Assembly: GCF_004005485.1 (NCBI RefSeq)
Contig: NZ_RZUL01000001.1
Span: 434,001 to 498,000, forward strand
Reading direction: 5' to 3'
DNA length: 64,000 nucleotides
DNA from: Sphingobium algorifonticola
GTDB lineage: Bacteria > Pseudomonadota > Alphaproteobacteria > Sphingomonadales > Sphingomonadaceae
In this document: piece after piece, positions 43,226-52,292 of the stretch
Numbering within the stretch: position 1 is the first letter of the stretch
How the letters are laid out: each line of letters starts with the position of its first letter
Notes under the pieces: model-generated
Seen by the model: only the letters and a program-made list of their open reading frames with translations
Database searches by the model: none
Told to the model about the DNA's origin: nothing
Made by a program: the position numbers and the translations under genes

Positions 43226-44002
43226 TCAGACGCCCGCTTCCTTGAGCTTCGTCCGCAGGACTTCCCATGTCGTCGCATTTTCCACGACGCTGTCGTTGAT
43301 GAGCAAGGTGGGTGTGCCGCTGATATTGTATTTTTCGGTGGCCGTCTGAACCGACGACGCCAGTTTTTCGGCGGCGGCACTGTCTGCCAGGCACTGCTTG
43401 CCCTGATCCTGAGCGATCCCGCGCTGCATGGCGAACTCAAGCAGGCCGGTGCTGGTGGCGAGCGATACGAAACGCTGCTGCGGCGGCGCAGCCATCGCCG
43501 CCTGATACGGCCCCTCGCCCATGGCCTGCACCTTTTCGAACATCGCGGGCTGATTGGCGAAAAACTGTTCAGACAGCGGGAAGAACGGTCCCGGGCCGCT
43601 GCACCGCGCCAGCAACGCCATCGTCATATCGAGTGGATCGCGCACATAATTGCGCAGCTCGAAACTCACTTTCCCGCTGTTGACCATTTCCCGCAATTCC
43701 TCGGCGGATTGCTTGGAGAAATCGGCGCAATGGCTGCATGTGTAAGACGCAAACTCGGTCACCTTGACCGGCGCATCGGGGTTGCCCATGCGAAAGCCGC
43801 CATCGGGCGTCGCGGCAACCGTATCGGCCCAGGTGGTGCCCGCAGGGGCCGCCACAGCCGCAACGGGGGCACCGCTGGGCGCGGTGGTGTTGCCACCTTC
43901 CTTCGAGCCACAGGCGGCAAGCGACAGGGCAAGGGCAGCGGCGGCCAGAGCAGAGGGGGCAGAGCCGTTCAGCAATTTCATCGAAAGCATGTCCATTTTC
44001 AT
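43226..44002 (-). CDS. DsbA-like thiol oxidoreductase lipoprotein
   Basis: A 258-residue exported protein. Hydrophobic segment ending LSLAAC gives a lipobox with C31, followed by an Ala/Pro/Gly linker and a DsbA-type thioredoxin fold with active site C89-SH-C92 and a cis-Pro region (SGTPTLLIN). It would handle disulfides or peptidoglycan-linked substrates in the periplasm. The true start may be the later ATG at 43981 (MKLLNGSAPS), which makes a more regular signal. Paralogous to the next upstream gene. Confidence 0.86.
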   Translation of the reverse strand: MKMDMLSMKLLNGSAPSALAAAALALSLAACGSKEGGNTTAPSGAPVAAVAAPAGTTWADTVAATPDGGFRMGNPDAPVKVTEFASYTCSHCADFSKQSAEELREMVNSGKVSFELRNYVRDPLDMTMALLARCSGPGPFFPLSEQFFANQPAMFEKVQAMGEGPYQAAMAAPPQQRFVSLATSTGLLEFAMQRGIAQDQGKQCLADSAAAEKLASSVQTATEKYNISGTPTLLINDSVVENATTWEVLRTKLKEAGV

Positions 44003-44032
44003 GAGAAGATGTATCTCGCCACCCGATGTAAT

Positions 44033-44716
44033 TCAGTTGGCCTCGGCAGGCAACGCAGCCCGCAGCGTAGCCCAGGTCGACGTGTTGGCCAGCAGCTTTC
44101 CGTTCAGGGTGAAGCCGGGCGTCCCGCTGATCTTGACGCCTTTCCACGCGTCGTCGGTCATCGCCAGCACCTGCTTCATCGCGGCCGGACTGGCGATGCA
44201 GGCGTCGAGCTGAGCCGGTTTGAACCCGCGCTTGGCCATGAGGGCATAAAGACCGGTCTTGCGACCGATATCCTTCATGACATCGGTGTTCGACTGGCCG
44301 GCGATCGGATTCTGGTTCGCCGCCTCATAGGCTTCGATCTGCGGGAACCAGGCCGTTTGATTGGCGAACAGCGCCTCGTGATTGCCGAAGAAGCGCGCCG
44401 GGCCGCCGCAGCGCGCCAGCATGGCGGCGGTCAGGTCATAGCGGTCGCGCACGGCGTTGCGCACCTCGACACTCGTCTTCCCGCCCCGCACCCAGCCCGA
44501 TTTCAGCGGTGCTGAGGATTCCGCCACGAAAGCCGCGCAATGATTGCAGGTGTAGCTGACATATTCGACGACTTTTGCCGGGGCCAGCGGATTGCCCATC
44601 ACATGGCCACCCAGCGGCGAGAGCGTGATCCTGCTCGTCCAGTCCGGGGCCTGCTGCGCCAGCGCGGTGCCGGGCAGCAGGGCGAGAAGACCGAAAAGGA
44701 ACGCGCGCTTGTTCAT
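44033..44716 (-). CDS. DsbA-like thiol:disulfide interchange protein
   Basis: A 227-residue periplasmic protein: signal peptide 1-20 (ending TALAQ), thioredoxin/DsbA fold with C57-NH-C60, long helical insertion, and ISGTPGFTLNG near the C-terminus. It is a paralogue of the lipoprotein encoded 30 bp downstream; both share EYVSYTCNHC/EFASYTCSHC and similar ends. Start at MNKRAFLFGLL gives a clean signal; the longer frame overlaps the DUF721 gene. Confidence 0.88.
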   Translation of the reverse strand: MNKRAFLFGLLALLPGTALAQQAPDWTSRITLSPLGGHVMGNPLAPAKVVEYVSYTCNHCAAFVAESSAPLKSGWVRGGKTSVEVRNAVRDRYDLTAAMLARCGGPARFFGNHEALFANQTAWFPQIEAYEAANQNPIAGQSNTDVMKDIGRKTGLYALMAKRGFKPAQLDACIASPAAMKQVLAMTDDAWKGVKISGTPGFTLNGKLLANTSTWATLRAALPAEAN

Positions 44717-44741
44717 CACATGCTGTCTCTGCACAAAAGGA

Positions 44742-45311
44742 TCAGCCGATCTTGGGCAATCCGCTGGAATTGGCAAGCCCCTGCGCCAGCGATTCGAGCA
44801 CGGCGCGCAATTCCGGGTCGCCGATGTCGCGCAGCGAATCGCCAAGCTCCACCGGCACGGGGCGCAGATTTTTGGGCGGCGGACTGCGCAGCGGTGCGCG
44901 CGGCTCGACATGGCCCTGCCGCATCGTCACCTTCGCAACGGCGGCATAGCCGAAGAAGCGGTTCACCCGCGTGATGATGTCCGGCAGCATATGTTGCAGC
45001 ATCGGGGCATGGCCGCTCGATACCGTGAGCGTCAAGGTGCCGCCCGCTTTCTGTCCGACGGGAAAGCGGATCGATTCGGGCACGCAGATATCGGCATGGT
45101 CGCGCCCCACGATGTCGGCCCAGCGGGTGACGATGCTCGACTGCACAAAGCCGAACTTGCGGAAGGCGGCGCGGCCGATATCGGGCATCAGGTCGGCGAT
45201 CGCGCGTGGCCCCATGGCGCGCGGGCGCTCTTCGGCCGGGGCCTTGCCATGCTTGCCTTTGCCGACCTGCGTCTTTTCCGGTGGAGGGCGTTCCGTCATC
45301 GTCCGCTTCAT
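44742..45311 (-). CDS. DUF721 (DciA-like) protein
   Basis: A 189-residue protein with the DUF721 domain (RAIADLMPDIGRAAFRKFGF, then ITRVNRFFGYAAVAKVTMRQ). DUF721 includes DciA, the helicase loader of bacteria lacking DnaC, so a role in replication initiation is plausible. Start at ATG 45311 or 45299. It diverges from mutY with only 14-26 bp between starts, so promoters must overlap coding sequence. Confidence 0.85.
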   Translation of the reverse strand: MKRTMTERPPPEKTQVGKGKHGKAPAEERPRAMGPRAIADLMPDIGRAAFRKFGFVQSSIVTRWADIVGRDHADICVPESIRFPVGQKAGGTLTLTVSSGHAPMLQHMLPDIITRVNRFFGYAAVAKVTMRQGHVEPRAPLRSPPPKNLRPVPVELGDSLRDIGDPELRAVLESLAQGLANSSGLPKIG

Positions 45312-45325
45312 GGCATAGCCCGGCC

Positions 45326-46435
45326 ATGCCCGTCGAGAGCGCATCGGTCGCCGACCGACTCCTGCACTATTATGATTGCCATGCGCGCCGCCTGCCCTGG
45401 CGTGCGCCACCGGGGACGAACGCGACCGATCCTTATCGGGTGTGGCTGTCCGAAGTGATGCTGCAACAGACGACGGTGGCGGCGGTCATCCCTTATTTCG
45501 AGGCGTTTACGGCACGCTGGCCGACGGTCGCCGATCTGGCCGCGGCCGATGATGCGGCATTGATGAGCGCATGGGCCGGGCTTGGCTATTACGCCCGCGC
45601 GCGCAATCTGCTGGCCTGTGCGCGCGTCGTGGCGCGTGAGCGTGGCGGGCGTTTCCCGTCGAGCGAAGCCGAATTGCGCGGCCTGCCCGGCGTCGGTGCC
45701 TATACGGCCGCCGCGATTGCCGCGATCGCCTTTGGCGCACGGGCCGTGGTGGTCGATGCCAATGTCGAGCGGGTGGTCGCCCGGCTGTTCGCGATCGCAA
45801 CGCCGTTGCCGGCTGCCCGCGCCGAGATCCGGCAGCGCACGGACGCCATCACGCCCGAAGCACGCGCCGGGGATTTCGCGCAGGCGATGATGGACCTTGG
45901 CGCGACCATCTGCACCGTGCGCAATCCGGCCTGCGGCATCTGCCCGCTGCGCGAGACCTGCGCGGCCTTCGCGACCGCCGATCCCACAGCTTTTCCGTTG
46001 AAGGCCGCAAAAAAGGCCCGGCCGCAGCGCAGCGGCGATGTCTGGTGGATCGTGCGGGACGACGCCGTCTGGCTGGAGCGGCGACCCGCCAAGGGGTTGC
46101 TGGGCGGCATGCGCGGCCTGCCGACGTCGGCCTGGATTGCAGACGCATCCCCGACACCAAAGCCGACGACTTCGATACAGGTCCCTATAGGGGCCCCGAT
46201 CGGCGGGCAATGGGACAGGCTGCCCATGCCCGTGACCCATGTGTTCACCCATTTCGCGCTGTCACTGACCGTACATATCGGCACGGCAGATAGCGATTGC
46301 ACTATGCCGGGCGACGGGGAATGGTGGCCGCTTGCCGCGATCGGCGACGCGGGGCTGCCGACCCTGTTCGCGAAGGTCGCCGATGCCGTGATGAACAGAG
46401 AGGACGCCTTATGTCGACGACTGCCGCAGCCATGA
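45326..46435 (+). CDS. mutY: Adenine DNA glycosylase MutY
   Basis: A 369-residue glycosylase removing adenine opposite 8-oxoguanine. It shows SEVMLQQTTV with the catalytic Glu region, the helix-hairpin-helix LRGLPGVGAYTAAAI, an iron-sulfur cluster loop with the four cysteines of CTVRNPACGICPLRETC spaced 6-2-5, and a C-terminal Nudix-like domain (about 240-365). No clear ribosome binding site precedes the ATG. It overlaps the following gene by 25 bp. Confidence 0.94.
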   Translation: MPVESASVADRLLHYYDCHARRLPWRAPPGTNATDPYRVWLSEVMLQQTTVAAVIPYFEAFTARWPTVADLAAADDAALMSAWAGLGYYARARNLLACARVVARERGGRFPSSEAELRGLPGVGAYTAAAIAAIAFGARAVVVDANVERVVARLFAIATPLPAARAEIRQRTDAITPEARAGDFAQAMMDLGATICTVRNPACGICPLRETCAAFATADPTAFPLKAAKKARPQRSGDVWWIVRDDAVWLERRPAKGLLGGMRGLPTSAWIADASPTPKPTTSIQVPIGAPIGGQWDRLPMPVTHVFTHFALSLTVHIGTADSDCTMPGDGEWWPLAAIGDAGLPTLFAKVADAVMNREDALCRRLPQP

Positions 46436-47700
46436 GCCTGACCATCGACCGGCGCAGCCTGCTGCGCGGCGCGACACTGCTGGGCGCGGGCGCTGCCTTT
46501 CCGCTTGCCGCCCTGGCAAGGACGCCTGCGGAAAGCTGGCCCGGATTACAGGGCCTCATCGACGGCTATGTCGCGCAGCGCCGCTTTGCGGGCGGTGTCA
46601 TCGCCGTGGGACGGGGCACCGCCGCGCCGGACTATCTTTCGGGCGGCACGATCGCCAGCGACTCGCCGGTGAAGGCAGACCCCGACACGCTCTGGCGCAT
46701 CTATTCGATGAGCAAGCCGATTACGGGGATGGCGGCGATGATCCTGATCGGCGAAGGTAAGCTGCGTCTCGACCAGCCGATCGCCGATTTCATCCCCGGT
46801 TTTGCCAGCATGCGGGTGCTGACCAGCCCGGACAGCAGCCTCGACGCCGTACCCGCAAAGGCGCAGATCACCGTCCGCCATCTGATGACGCATACGGCGG
46901 GCCTGGGCTATACGATCGTGACTACCGGGCCGCTGCTGGCCGAATATCAGCGCCTCGGCCTTTATGCCTTCATCGCCTCGCGCGCGCCCCTGCCCGGCCA
47001 GCCGCCGATGGTGCATGCGCCAAGCCTGAAGGATTTCGCCGACCGGCTGGCCACCCTGCCGCTGGTCGCCGAACCGGGCACCCGGTGGAGCTATTCGGTC
47101 GGGCTGGACGTGCTCGGTAGGGTCATCGAAGTCGCGTCCGGCCAGCCGTTCGACGCGTTCCTGCAATCCCGCATCTTCGATCCGCTGAAGATGACGAGCA
47201 CGGGCTTTACGGTGACGAAGGACAATGCCGCGCGGCTCGCCACCAATTATTATCATGCCGGTCCGGTGACCTTGCCGGTCGATCCCGGCGCGACGTCCAT
47301 CTTCCTCGATCCCCCGCCGTTTCCGTTCGGCGGTGCCGGGCTGATTTCCAGCGCGCGCGATTACGACCGCTTTCTTGCCATGCTGGTCGGCCTCGGCACG
47401 CTGGACGGCACCACGATCATGGCCCCGGAAACCGCGCGGCTCGGCATGTCGAACCTGCTGCCACCCGTCGTGCCGACGGACACGGCGATGTTGAAAGGGC
47501 GTGGCTTTGGCGCGGGCGGGCGCGTGACGCTGACTGGCCCCGGCACCGGCAGCTTTGGCTGGGCGGGCGCGGCGGGCACGGTGGGCTTCGCCGATCCGGT
47601 GCGGCAGGTGCGCGCGGGCGGATATGCCAATTACATGCCTGCCGAAAGCATCCGCTGGCAGGCCGATGTCCCAGCGGCGGTGTACAAGGCGCTGGCGTGA
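46411..47700 (+). CDS. Tat-exported serine hydrolase (class C beta-lactamase/EstB-like)
   Basis: A 429-residue serine hydrolase. Twin-arginine signal IDRRSLLRG (residues 12-20) and hydrophobic stretch end in ALART. The active-site S99-M-S-K102 (SxxK) is followed by a Tyr motif (YSV) and HTAGLGY. The fold is that of class C beta-lactamases, DD-peptidases and carboxylesterases; the substrate is not deducible. It overlaps mutY by 25 bp and is coupled to nudC by a 4-bp overlap. Confidence 0.88.
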   Translation: MSTTAAAMSLTIDRRSLLRGATLLGAGAAFPLAALARTPAESWPGLQGLIDGYVAQRRFAGGVIAVGRGTAAPDYLSGGTIASDSPVKADPDTLWRIYSMSKPITGMAAMILIGEGKLRLDQPIADFIPGFASMRVLTSPDSSLDAVPAKAQITVRHLMTHTAGLGYTIVTTGPLLAEYQRLGLYAFIASRAPLPGQPPMVHAPSLKDFADRLATLPLVAEPGTRWSYSVGLDVLGRVIEVASGQPFDAFLQSRIFDPLKMTSTGFTVTKDNAARLATNYYHAGPVTLPVDPGATSIFLDPPPFPFGGAGLISSARDYDRFLAMLVGLGTLDGTTIMAPETARLGMSNLLPPVVPTDTAMLKGRGFGAGGRVTLTGPGTGSFGWAGAAGTVGFADPVRQVRAGGYANYMPAESIRWQADVPAAVYKALA

Positions 47701-48614
47701 TCGCGGCGACCGCTGCGGTTCCCGGTTTCGTCGGCGGCACGCTCGATCGCGCCGATCAGGTGCGCAGCGATCCCGTGCGGCTCGCCGAAGCCTTTGCCGA
47801 CCGGCGCGCGCGGATGCTCCTGCTCGACGGGCTGGACCCGGTGGTGGATGGCGCGGCGATCGCGACCGCCTCTTTGCCCGAGGACGCCGAGCCGACCGAT
47901 TTCGTTCTGCTGGGCATCGGCGCGGCCGGACCTGTCTTCGCGTACCTCGATCCCGCGCTTGGCACCGCCGCGACCTATGCGCCGAAGGTGTGGGCCATCG
48001 CCCCGCTGCTCAGCCCCGACCAATTGGCACTCTACGGCACGGCGCGCAGCCTGATCGACTGGCATGCGCGCCATGGCTTCTGCGCGCGCTGCGGCACGCC
48101 CACCGTCCCGTCCAAGGCGGGCTGGGCGCGGCGCTGTGGCGGCGGCACGCTCAGCGGCAGCGAAAGCGAGCAGCGCGGCTGCGGCGCGGAGCATTTCCCG
48201 CGCGTCGATCCGGTGACGATCATGCTCGCCGAACATGACGGCCGCGTGCTGGTGGGGCGCCAGCCCCGCTTTCCCGCCGGGCGCTATTCCGCGCTGGCGG
48301 GCTTTGTGGAGCCGGGCGAAACGATCGAGGAAGCCGTCGCCCGCGAATTGTGGGAGGAAGCCGGGATCGTGGTAGAGAATGTCCGCTACGCCATGAGCCA
48401 GCCCTGGCCCTTTCCTTCCTCGCTGATGATTGCCTGCGTGGCCACCGCGCGGGACGACGCGCTGACGATCGACATGACCGAGATCGAAGATGCGATGTGG
48501 GTGACGCGCGACGAGGTGCGCGCGGCCCTGGCGGGCGAGGCAGGCGCGCGATTTTTGGCACCGCCGGAAATGGCCGTGGCCTATCATCTGTTTCGGTTTT
48601 GGCTGGGGGAGTGA
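47697..48614 (+). CDS. nudC: NAD(+) diphosphatase NudC
   Basis: A 305-residue Nudix hydrolase that cleaves NAD(H) or removes NAD caps from RNA. The zinc ribbon uses cysteines in FCARCGTP and WARRCGGG/RGCGAEH; the Nudix box is GFVEPGETIEEAVARELWEE followed by AG; the SQPWPFPSSLM motif is diagnostic of NudC. It starts at GTG 47697 inside the previous stop (GTGA). Between the zinc ribbon halves there is an unusual Gly/Ser-rich insertion (about GGGTLSGSESEQ). Confidence 0.93.
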   Translation: MIAATAAVPGFVGGTLDRADQVRSDPVRLAEAFADRRARMLLLDGLDPVVDGAAIATASLPEDAEPTDFVLLGIGAAGPVFAYLDPALGTAATYAPKVWAIAPLLSPDQLALYGTARSLIDWHARHGFCARCGTPTVPSKAGWARRCGGGTLSGSESEQRGCGAEHFPRVDPVTIMLAEHDGRVLVGRQPRFPAGRYSALAGFVEPGETIEEAVARELWEEAGIVVENVRYAMSQPWPFPSSLMIACVATARDDALTIDMTEIEDAMWVTRDEVRAALAGEAGARFLAPPEMAVAYHLFRFWLGE

Positions 48615-48618
48615 AGCT

Positions 48619-49242
48619 ATGATGATGATGGCTTTGGCGCTAGCTGCAACGGGAATACAACTTGCCCAACCGAAAGGTCATCCTGAACGGTGGATCACCG
48701 ATAGCGATTATCCGGCAACTGCAAAAAGCCGCGGTGCTGTAGGCCAAACGCGTTTTCGTATCGCGGTTTCACCCGAAGGCAAACCGGTACTATGTGATAT
48801 TGTCGCGAGCAGCGGACACAGCGATCTTGACCAACAAACATGTGCATTGATGATGCACAGATCCGAGTTTTCACCAGCCAAAACAGCGGATGGCCAGCCA
48901 GTTTACGCCACCTTCAAGTCGAGAGCGATTTGGCGCCTTCCCAGCAGGCCGCGACCCGCAGTCGAGCAGATAGCGGACTTGGCCTTAACAGTGGCCACAC
49001 TACCAAAGTCTGTCAAAAATCCCGCCAACGTGCTGGTCGCGCTTCTGGTAAAGGCCGACGGCACAATCGCAGAGTGCAAACCTAGCGAAAATCCGAATGA
49101 CGTCGAAACAGTTGCGAGGCTCGGTAAGGTGGCATGTCAGCAGGCGGTCGCCCTACTCAAGCCGCCAGCGATGTTAAATGCCCAAAAAGAACCGATCCTC
49201 TCCGTTCAGGGCTTCATGGTCAGCTTTTCGACAGCCCCCTGA
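48619..49242 (+). CDS. Exported TonB-C-terminal-like protein
   Basis: A 207-residue protein beginning with a short hydrophobic signal (MMMMALALAATGIQLAQ). The core YPATAKSRGAVGQTRFRIAV, then EGKPVLCDIVASSGHSDLD, resembles the TonB C-terminal domain, with paired cysteines that may form disulfides. No N-terminal TonB anchor or proline-rich span exists, so it is not a complete TonB. GGGGAG precedes the ATG cluster. The gene is AT-richer than its neighbours, a possible sign of transfer. Confidence 0.68.
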   Translation: MMMMALALAATGIQLAQPKGHPERWITDSDYPATAKSRGAVGQTRFRIAVSPEGKPVLCDIVASSGHSDLDQQTCALMMHRSEFSPAKTADGQPVYATFKSRAIWRLPSRPRPAVEQIADLALTVATLPKSVKNPANVLVALLVKADGTIAECKPSENPNDVETVARLGKVACQQAVALLKPPAMLNAQKEPILSVQGFMVSFSTAP

Positions 49243-49245
49243 GAT

Positions 49246-50652
49246 TTAACGCGCCCGCCCCAATAAGCTCCGTCGCCGTCCATAGCCGAAATACAGCACC
49301 AGCCCGATCACGTTCCAGATCAGGCAGGCCATCAGCGTTTTCGTCGGCAGGCTGGCGAAGAGGTAGAGGCAGCCGCCGATTGCGCCGAGCCCGACGACCC
49401 AGGCGAAGGGCACGCGGAACGGGCGGCGCATGTCCGGCGCGCGGCGGCGCAGCACCAGCATGCACGCGCCGACGGCGGCGAAGGCGATCAGCGTCCCGGC
49501 ATTGGCCAGCGCAGCGATTTCATCGATCGGCAGCAGCCCGGCGAGCACCGCCACCAGCACGGCGGTGAGCAGCGTGATCCGCACCGGCGTCCCGCGCTTC
49601 GATATCCGGGCGAGGCCCACGGGGAGGAAACCGTCGCGCGCCATGACCAAAAAGATGCGCGACTGGCCGTAGAGAAAGCCCAGCAGCACCGTTGGCAGCG
49701 CGATGATCGCGGCGATGGCGACGATCCGCGCGACCTGCCCCTGCCCCATTTCGCGCAGGATCAGTGCCAGCGGCTCCGGGCTGTCGGCAAAGCGGGTGAA
49801 CGGCAGCGCCCCGACGGCGGCGGCCGCAACGAAGATGTAGATGAGGGTGCAGGCGATCATCGATCCCACGATGCCGATCGACAGATCGCGTTCCGGGTTC
49901 TTCGTTTCCTCCGCCGCCGTGGAAATCGCGTCAAAGCCGTAGAAGGCGAAGAAGATGATCGCCGCCGCCGCCATCACGCCACGCTCCACCCCGTCCGGTC
50001 CCATCGTCTTGGCAAAGCCGAACGGCATGAACGGTTCCAGATTGGAGGGATCGAAGGCCGGGAGCGTGAAGAAGACAAACAGGCTGAGAGTGGCGATCTT
50101 GATGACGACCAGCGCGGTGTTGAGCCGTGCGCTTTCCCGCGTGCCCATGCACAGCAGCAGCGCGACGACGGCGATGATGAAGATGGCGGGCAGATTGACG
50201 ATGCCGCCCAGCGCCGGGCTGGCCGTAAACGCGACCGGAAAGCCGACGCCTGTGAGCAGCGGCGCCGCATAGCCTGACCAGCCGACCGCGACGGTCGATA
50301 CGACAAGCGAATATTCCAGGATCAGGCACCAGCCGACGATCCAGGCGACCAGTTCCCCCAGCACCGCATAGCTGTACGTATAGGCGCTGCCGGCCGTCGG
50401 CATCAGCGTCGCCATTTCGGCATAGGCGAGGGCGGCGCAGGCGCAGATCGCGCCCGCGATCGCGAAGGACAGCAACACGGCGGGACCGGCGCGATCGACG
50501 CCGACACCGATCAGCGTCAATATGCCCGTGCCGACGATCGCCCCCACGCCCAGCGCCAGCAAATGCGGCCAGGACAGCGTCGGCACCAGCCGATGCTCCG
50601 CCGCCGTCGCCACCAGGCTGTCGATCGGCTTGCGCCTGTTCCAGTCGGCCAT
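49246..50652 (-). CDS. APC-family amino acid permease
   Basis: A 468-residue inner-membrane transporter with about twelve to thirteen hydrophobic helices. LALGVGAIVGTGILTLIGVG (helix 1 with the unwound GxG substrate motif) and FFAFYGFDAISTAAEETKNP (helix 6) match the cationic amino acid transporter/YfnA group of the APC superfamily. Substrate specificity is not visible. It converges with the TonB-like gene with a 3-bp gap. Confidence 0.9.
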   Translation of the reverse strand: MADWNRRKPIDSLVATAAEHRLVPTLSWPHLLALGVGAIVGTGILTLIGVGVDRAGPAVLLSFAIAGAICACAALAYAEMATLMPTAGSAYTYSYAVLGELVAWIVGWCLILEYSLVVSTVAVGWSGYAAPLLTGVGFPVAFTASPALGGIVNLPAIFIIAVVALLLCMGTRESARLNTALVVIKIATLSLFVFFTLPAFDPSNLEPFMPFGFAKTMGPDGVERGVMAAAAIIFFAFYGFDAISTAAEETKNPERDLSIGIVGSMIACTLIYIFVAAAAVGALPFTRFADSPEPLALILREMGQGQVARIVAIAAIIALPTVLLGFLYGQSRIFLVMARDGFLPVGLARISKRGTPVRITLLTAVLVAVLAGLLPIDEIAALANAGTLIAFAAVGACMLVLRRRAPDMRRPFRVPFAWVVGLGAIGGCLYLFASLPTKTLMACLIWNVIGLVLYFGYGRRRSLLGRAR

Positions 50653-50730
50653 GTCTGCTCCCCGTGCTTCGTCATTATGTTGCCGATACGCGCACGATAG
50701 CGAGGGATGCTGGATTGCGCGAGACTCATA

Positions 50731-50854
50731 AATCCTCCCCTGGCAGTGGAGGGGGACCGCGCCGAAGGCGTGGTGGAGGGGTGTCCCGCTATCGATAGGG
50801 TAATACCCCTCCGACAGGGCTGCGCCCTGCCACCTCCCCTTGCAGGGGAGGATT
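50731..50854. repeat. Mirrored TCCTCCCC-type repeat
   Basis: Arms AATCCTCCCCTGGCAGTGGA (from 50731) and ACCTCCCCTTGCAGGGGAGGATT (to 50854, quoted here as an end region) mirror each other; inner GGGCTGCGCCC is a hairpin. Located in the divergent region between the permease and pmbA. Related in style to repeats at 53094, 54149 and 54834. Confidence 0.7.
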
Positions 50855-50938
50855 AGCTAGCCCTCCCACATTGCACCTGTCCCCCCGGCCCGCTAAGGCG
50901 CGGGGTCATTCCCCCTCAGCACAGAGTTCCCCTGTTTC

Positions 50939-52285
50939 ATGCTCAGCCTAGACGAAGCCCAGAAGCGCGCCGAAAATCTGGTCGAGGCCGCCCGCAAGGC
51001 CGGGGCGGATGCCGCCGACGCGATCTATGTCTGCAACGCCAGCACCAATGTTTCGGTGCGCTTGGGCGCGCTGGAGGATGTCGAGCGGTCGGAAGGCGAG
51101 GAAATCGGACTGCGCGTGTTCGTCGGCCGTCGCTCGGCAACCGTCTCGGCTTCGGACATGAACCCTGCCAGTCTTGCGACACTGGTCGATCGCTGCATCG
51201 CCATGGCCGGGCAGGCGCCCGAGGATGCCTATGCGGGCCTTGCCCCCGAAGACCGTCTGCTGCGCAAGAAGCCCGCGAGCCTCGACCTGTGCGACAAGGG
51301 CGAGCCTGACCCCGCCGCGCTGAAGGAGCGTGCGCTGGAGGCGGAGGATGCCGCGCGCGCAGTGCCCGGCGTCACCAACAGCGAAGGCGGCGGTGCGTCG
51401 TCCGGCCGCACGCAGGTCGCGCTGGCCACCAGCCATGGCTTTGCAGGCAGCTATGCGGGGACCAGCCATGCGACCTATGCCAGCGTGCTGGCGGGCGAAG
51501 GTGCCGACATGCAGCGCGACCACGCCAGCCACAGCGTCCGCCATCTGATCGATCTGGACGATGCGGAGACCATCGGCAACAAGGCAGGGCAGCGCGCCGT
51601 CGCCCGCCTCAATCCGATCAAGGTGGAAAGCGGGCAGATGCCCGTCATCTTCGATCCGCGGGTCGGGTCGAGCCTGATCGGCCATCTGGTCGGCGCAATC
51701 ACGGGACCGGCGATCGCCCGTCGCTCCAGCTTCCTGCTCGAACGGCTGGGGGAAGCGATTTTCGACAGCCAGGTGACGATCATCGACGATCCCCTGCGCG
51801 AACGCGGCCTGCGATCCCGTCCGTTCGACGGTGAGGGCCTGCCTACGCAGCGCCGCGCGCTGATCGAGGCCGGCGTGCTGACCGGCTGGCTGCTCGACAG
51901 CGCGTCGGCCCGGCAGCTAGGCCTTGAACCCACGGGCCATGCCAGCCGGGGCAGCGGCGGCGCACCCGGCGCGGGGCCAAGCAACGTCCATATGGAAGCG
52001 GGCAGCGCGACACCGGGCGATCTGATGGCGGATGTGACGCGCGGCCTGTATGTCACGGACCTGATCGGCATGGGCGTCAACGGTGTGACGGGGGATTACA
52101 GCCGGGGTGCCTCGGGTTTTCTGATCGAGAATGGCGGCGTGGTGCGCGCGGTGGCGGAAATCACCATAGCGGGCAATCTGATCGACATGTTCCGCAATCT
52201 CGTGCCGGCCAATGATCTGCATTTCCGCTATGCGACGAATGTGCCGACGATCCGCATCGACGGGATGACGGTGGCGGGCGGCTGA
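50939..52285 (+). CDS. pmbA: PmbA/TldD-family metalloprotease subunit
   Basis: A 448-residue protein of the TldD/PmbA family, whose E. coli pair degrades unfolded peptides and processes microcins. The C-terminal domain carries GGAPGAGPSNVHMEAG, GLYVTDLIGMGVNGVTGDYS and RGASGFLIENGG, the signature of the PmbA (TldE) subunit, which lacks the HExxxH zinc motif of TldD. TldD itself is not in the window. Confidence 0.9.
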   Translation: MLSLDEAQKRAENLVEAARKAGADAADAIYVCNASTNVSVRLGALEDVERSEGEEIGLRVFVGRRSATVSASDMNPASLATLVDRCIAMAGQAPEDAYAGLAPEDRLLRKKPASLDLCDKGEPDPAALKERALEAEDAARAVPGVTNSEGGGASSGRTQVALATSHGFAGSYAGTSHATYASVLAGEGADMQRDHASHSVRHLIDLDDAETIGNKAGQRAVARLNPIKVESGQMPVIFDPRVGSSLIGHLVGAITGPAIARRSSFLLERLGEAIFDSQVTIIDDPLRERGLRSRPFDGEGLPTQRRALIEAGVLTGWLLDSASARQLGLEPTGHASRGSGGAPGAGPSNVHMEAGSATPGDLMADVTRGLYVTDLIGMGVNGVTGDYSRGASGFLIENGGVVRAVAEITIAGNLIDMFRNLVPANDLHFRYATNVPTIRIDGMTVAGG

Positions 52286-52292
52286 GAACCGA

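Noticed and set aside
39822..43349. A 1175-residue open frame antisense to smc
   Set aside because: It is a high-GC mirror frame of the SMC coding sequence; it is Arg-rich and shows no domain, while the opposite strand has full SMC motifs.
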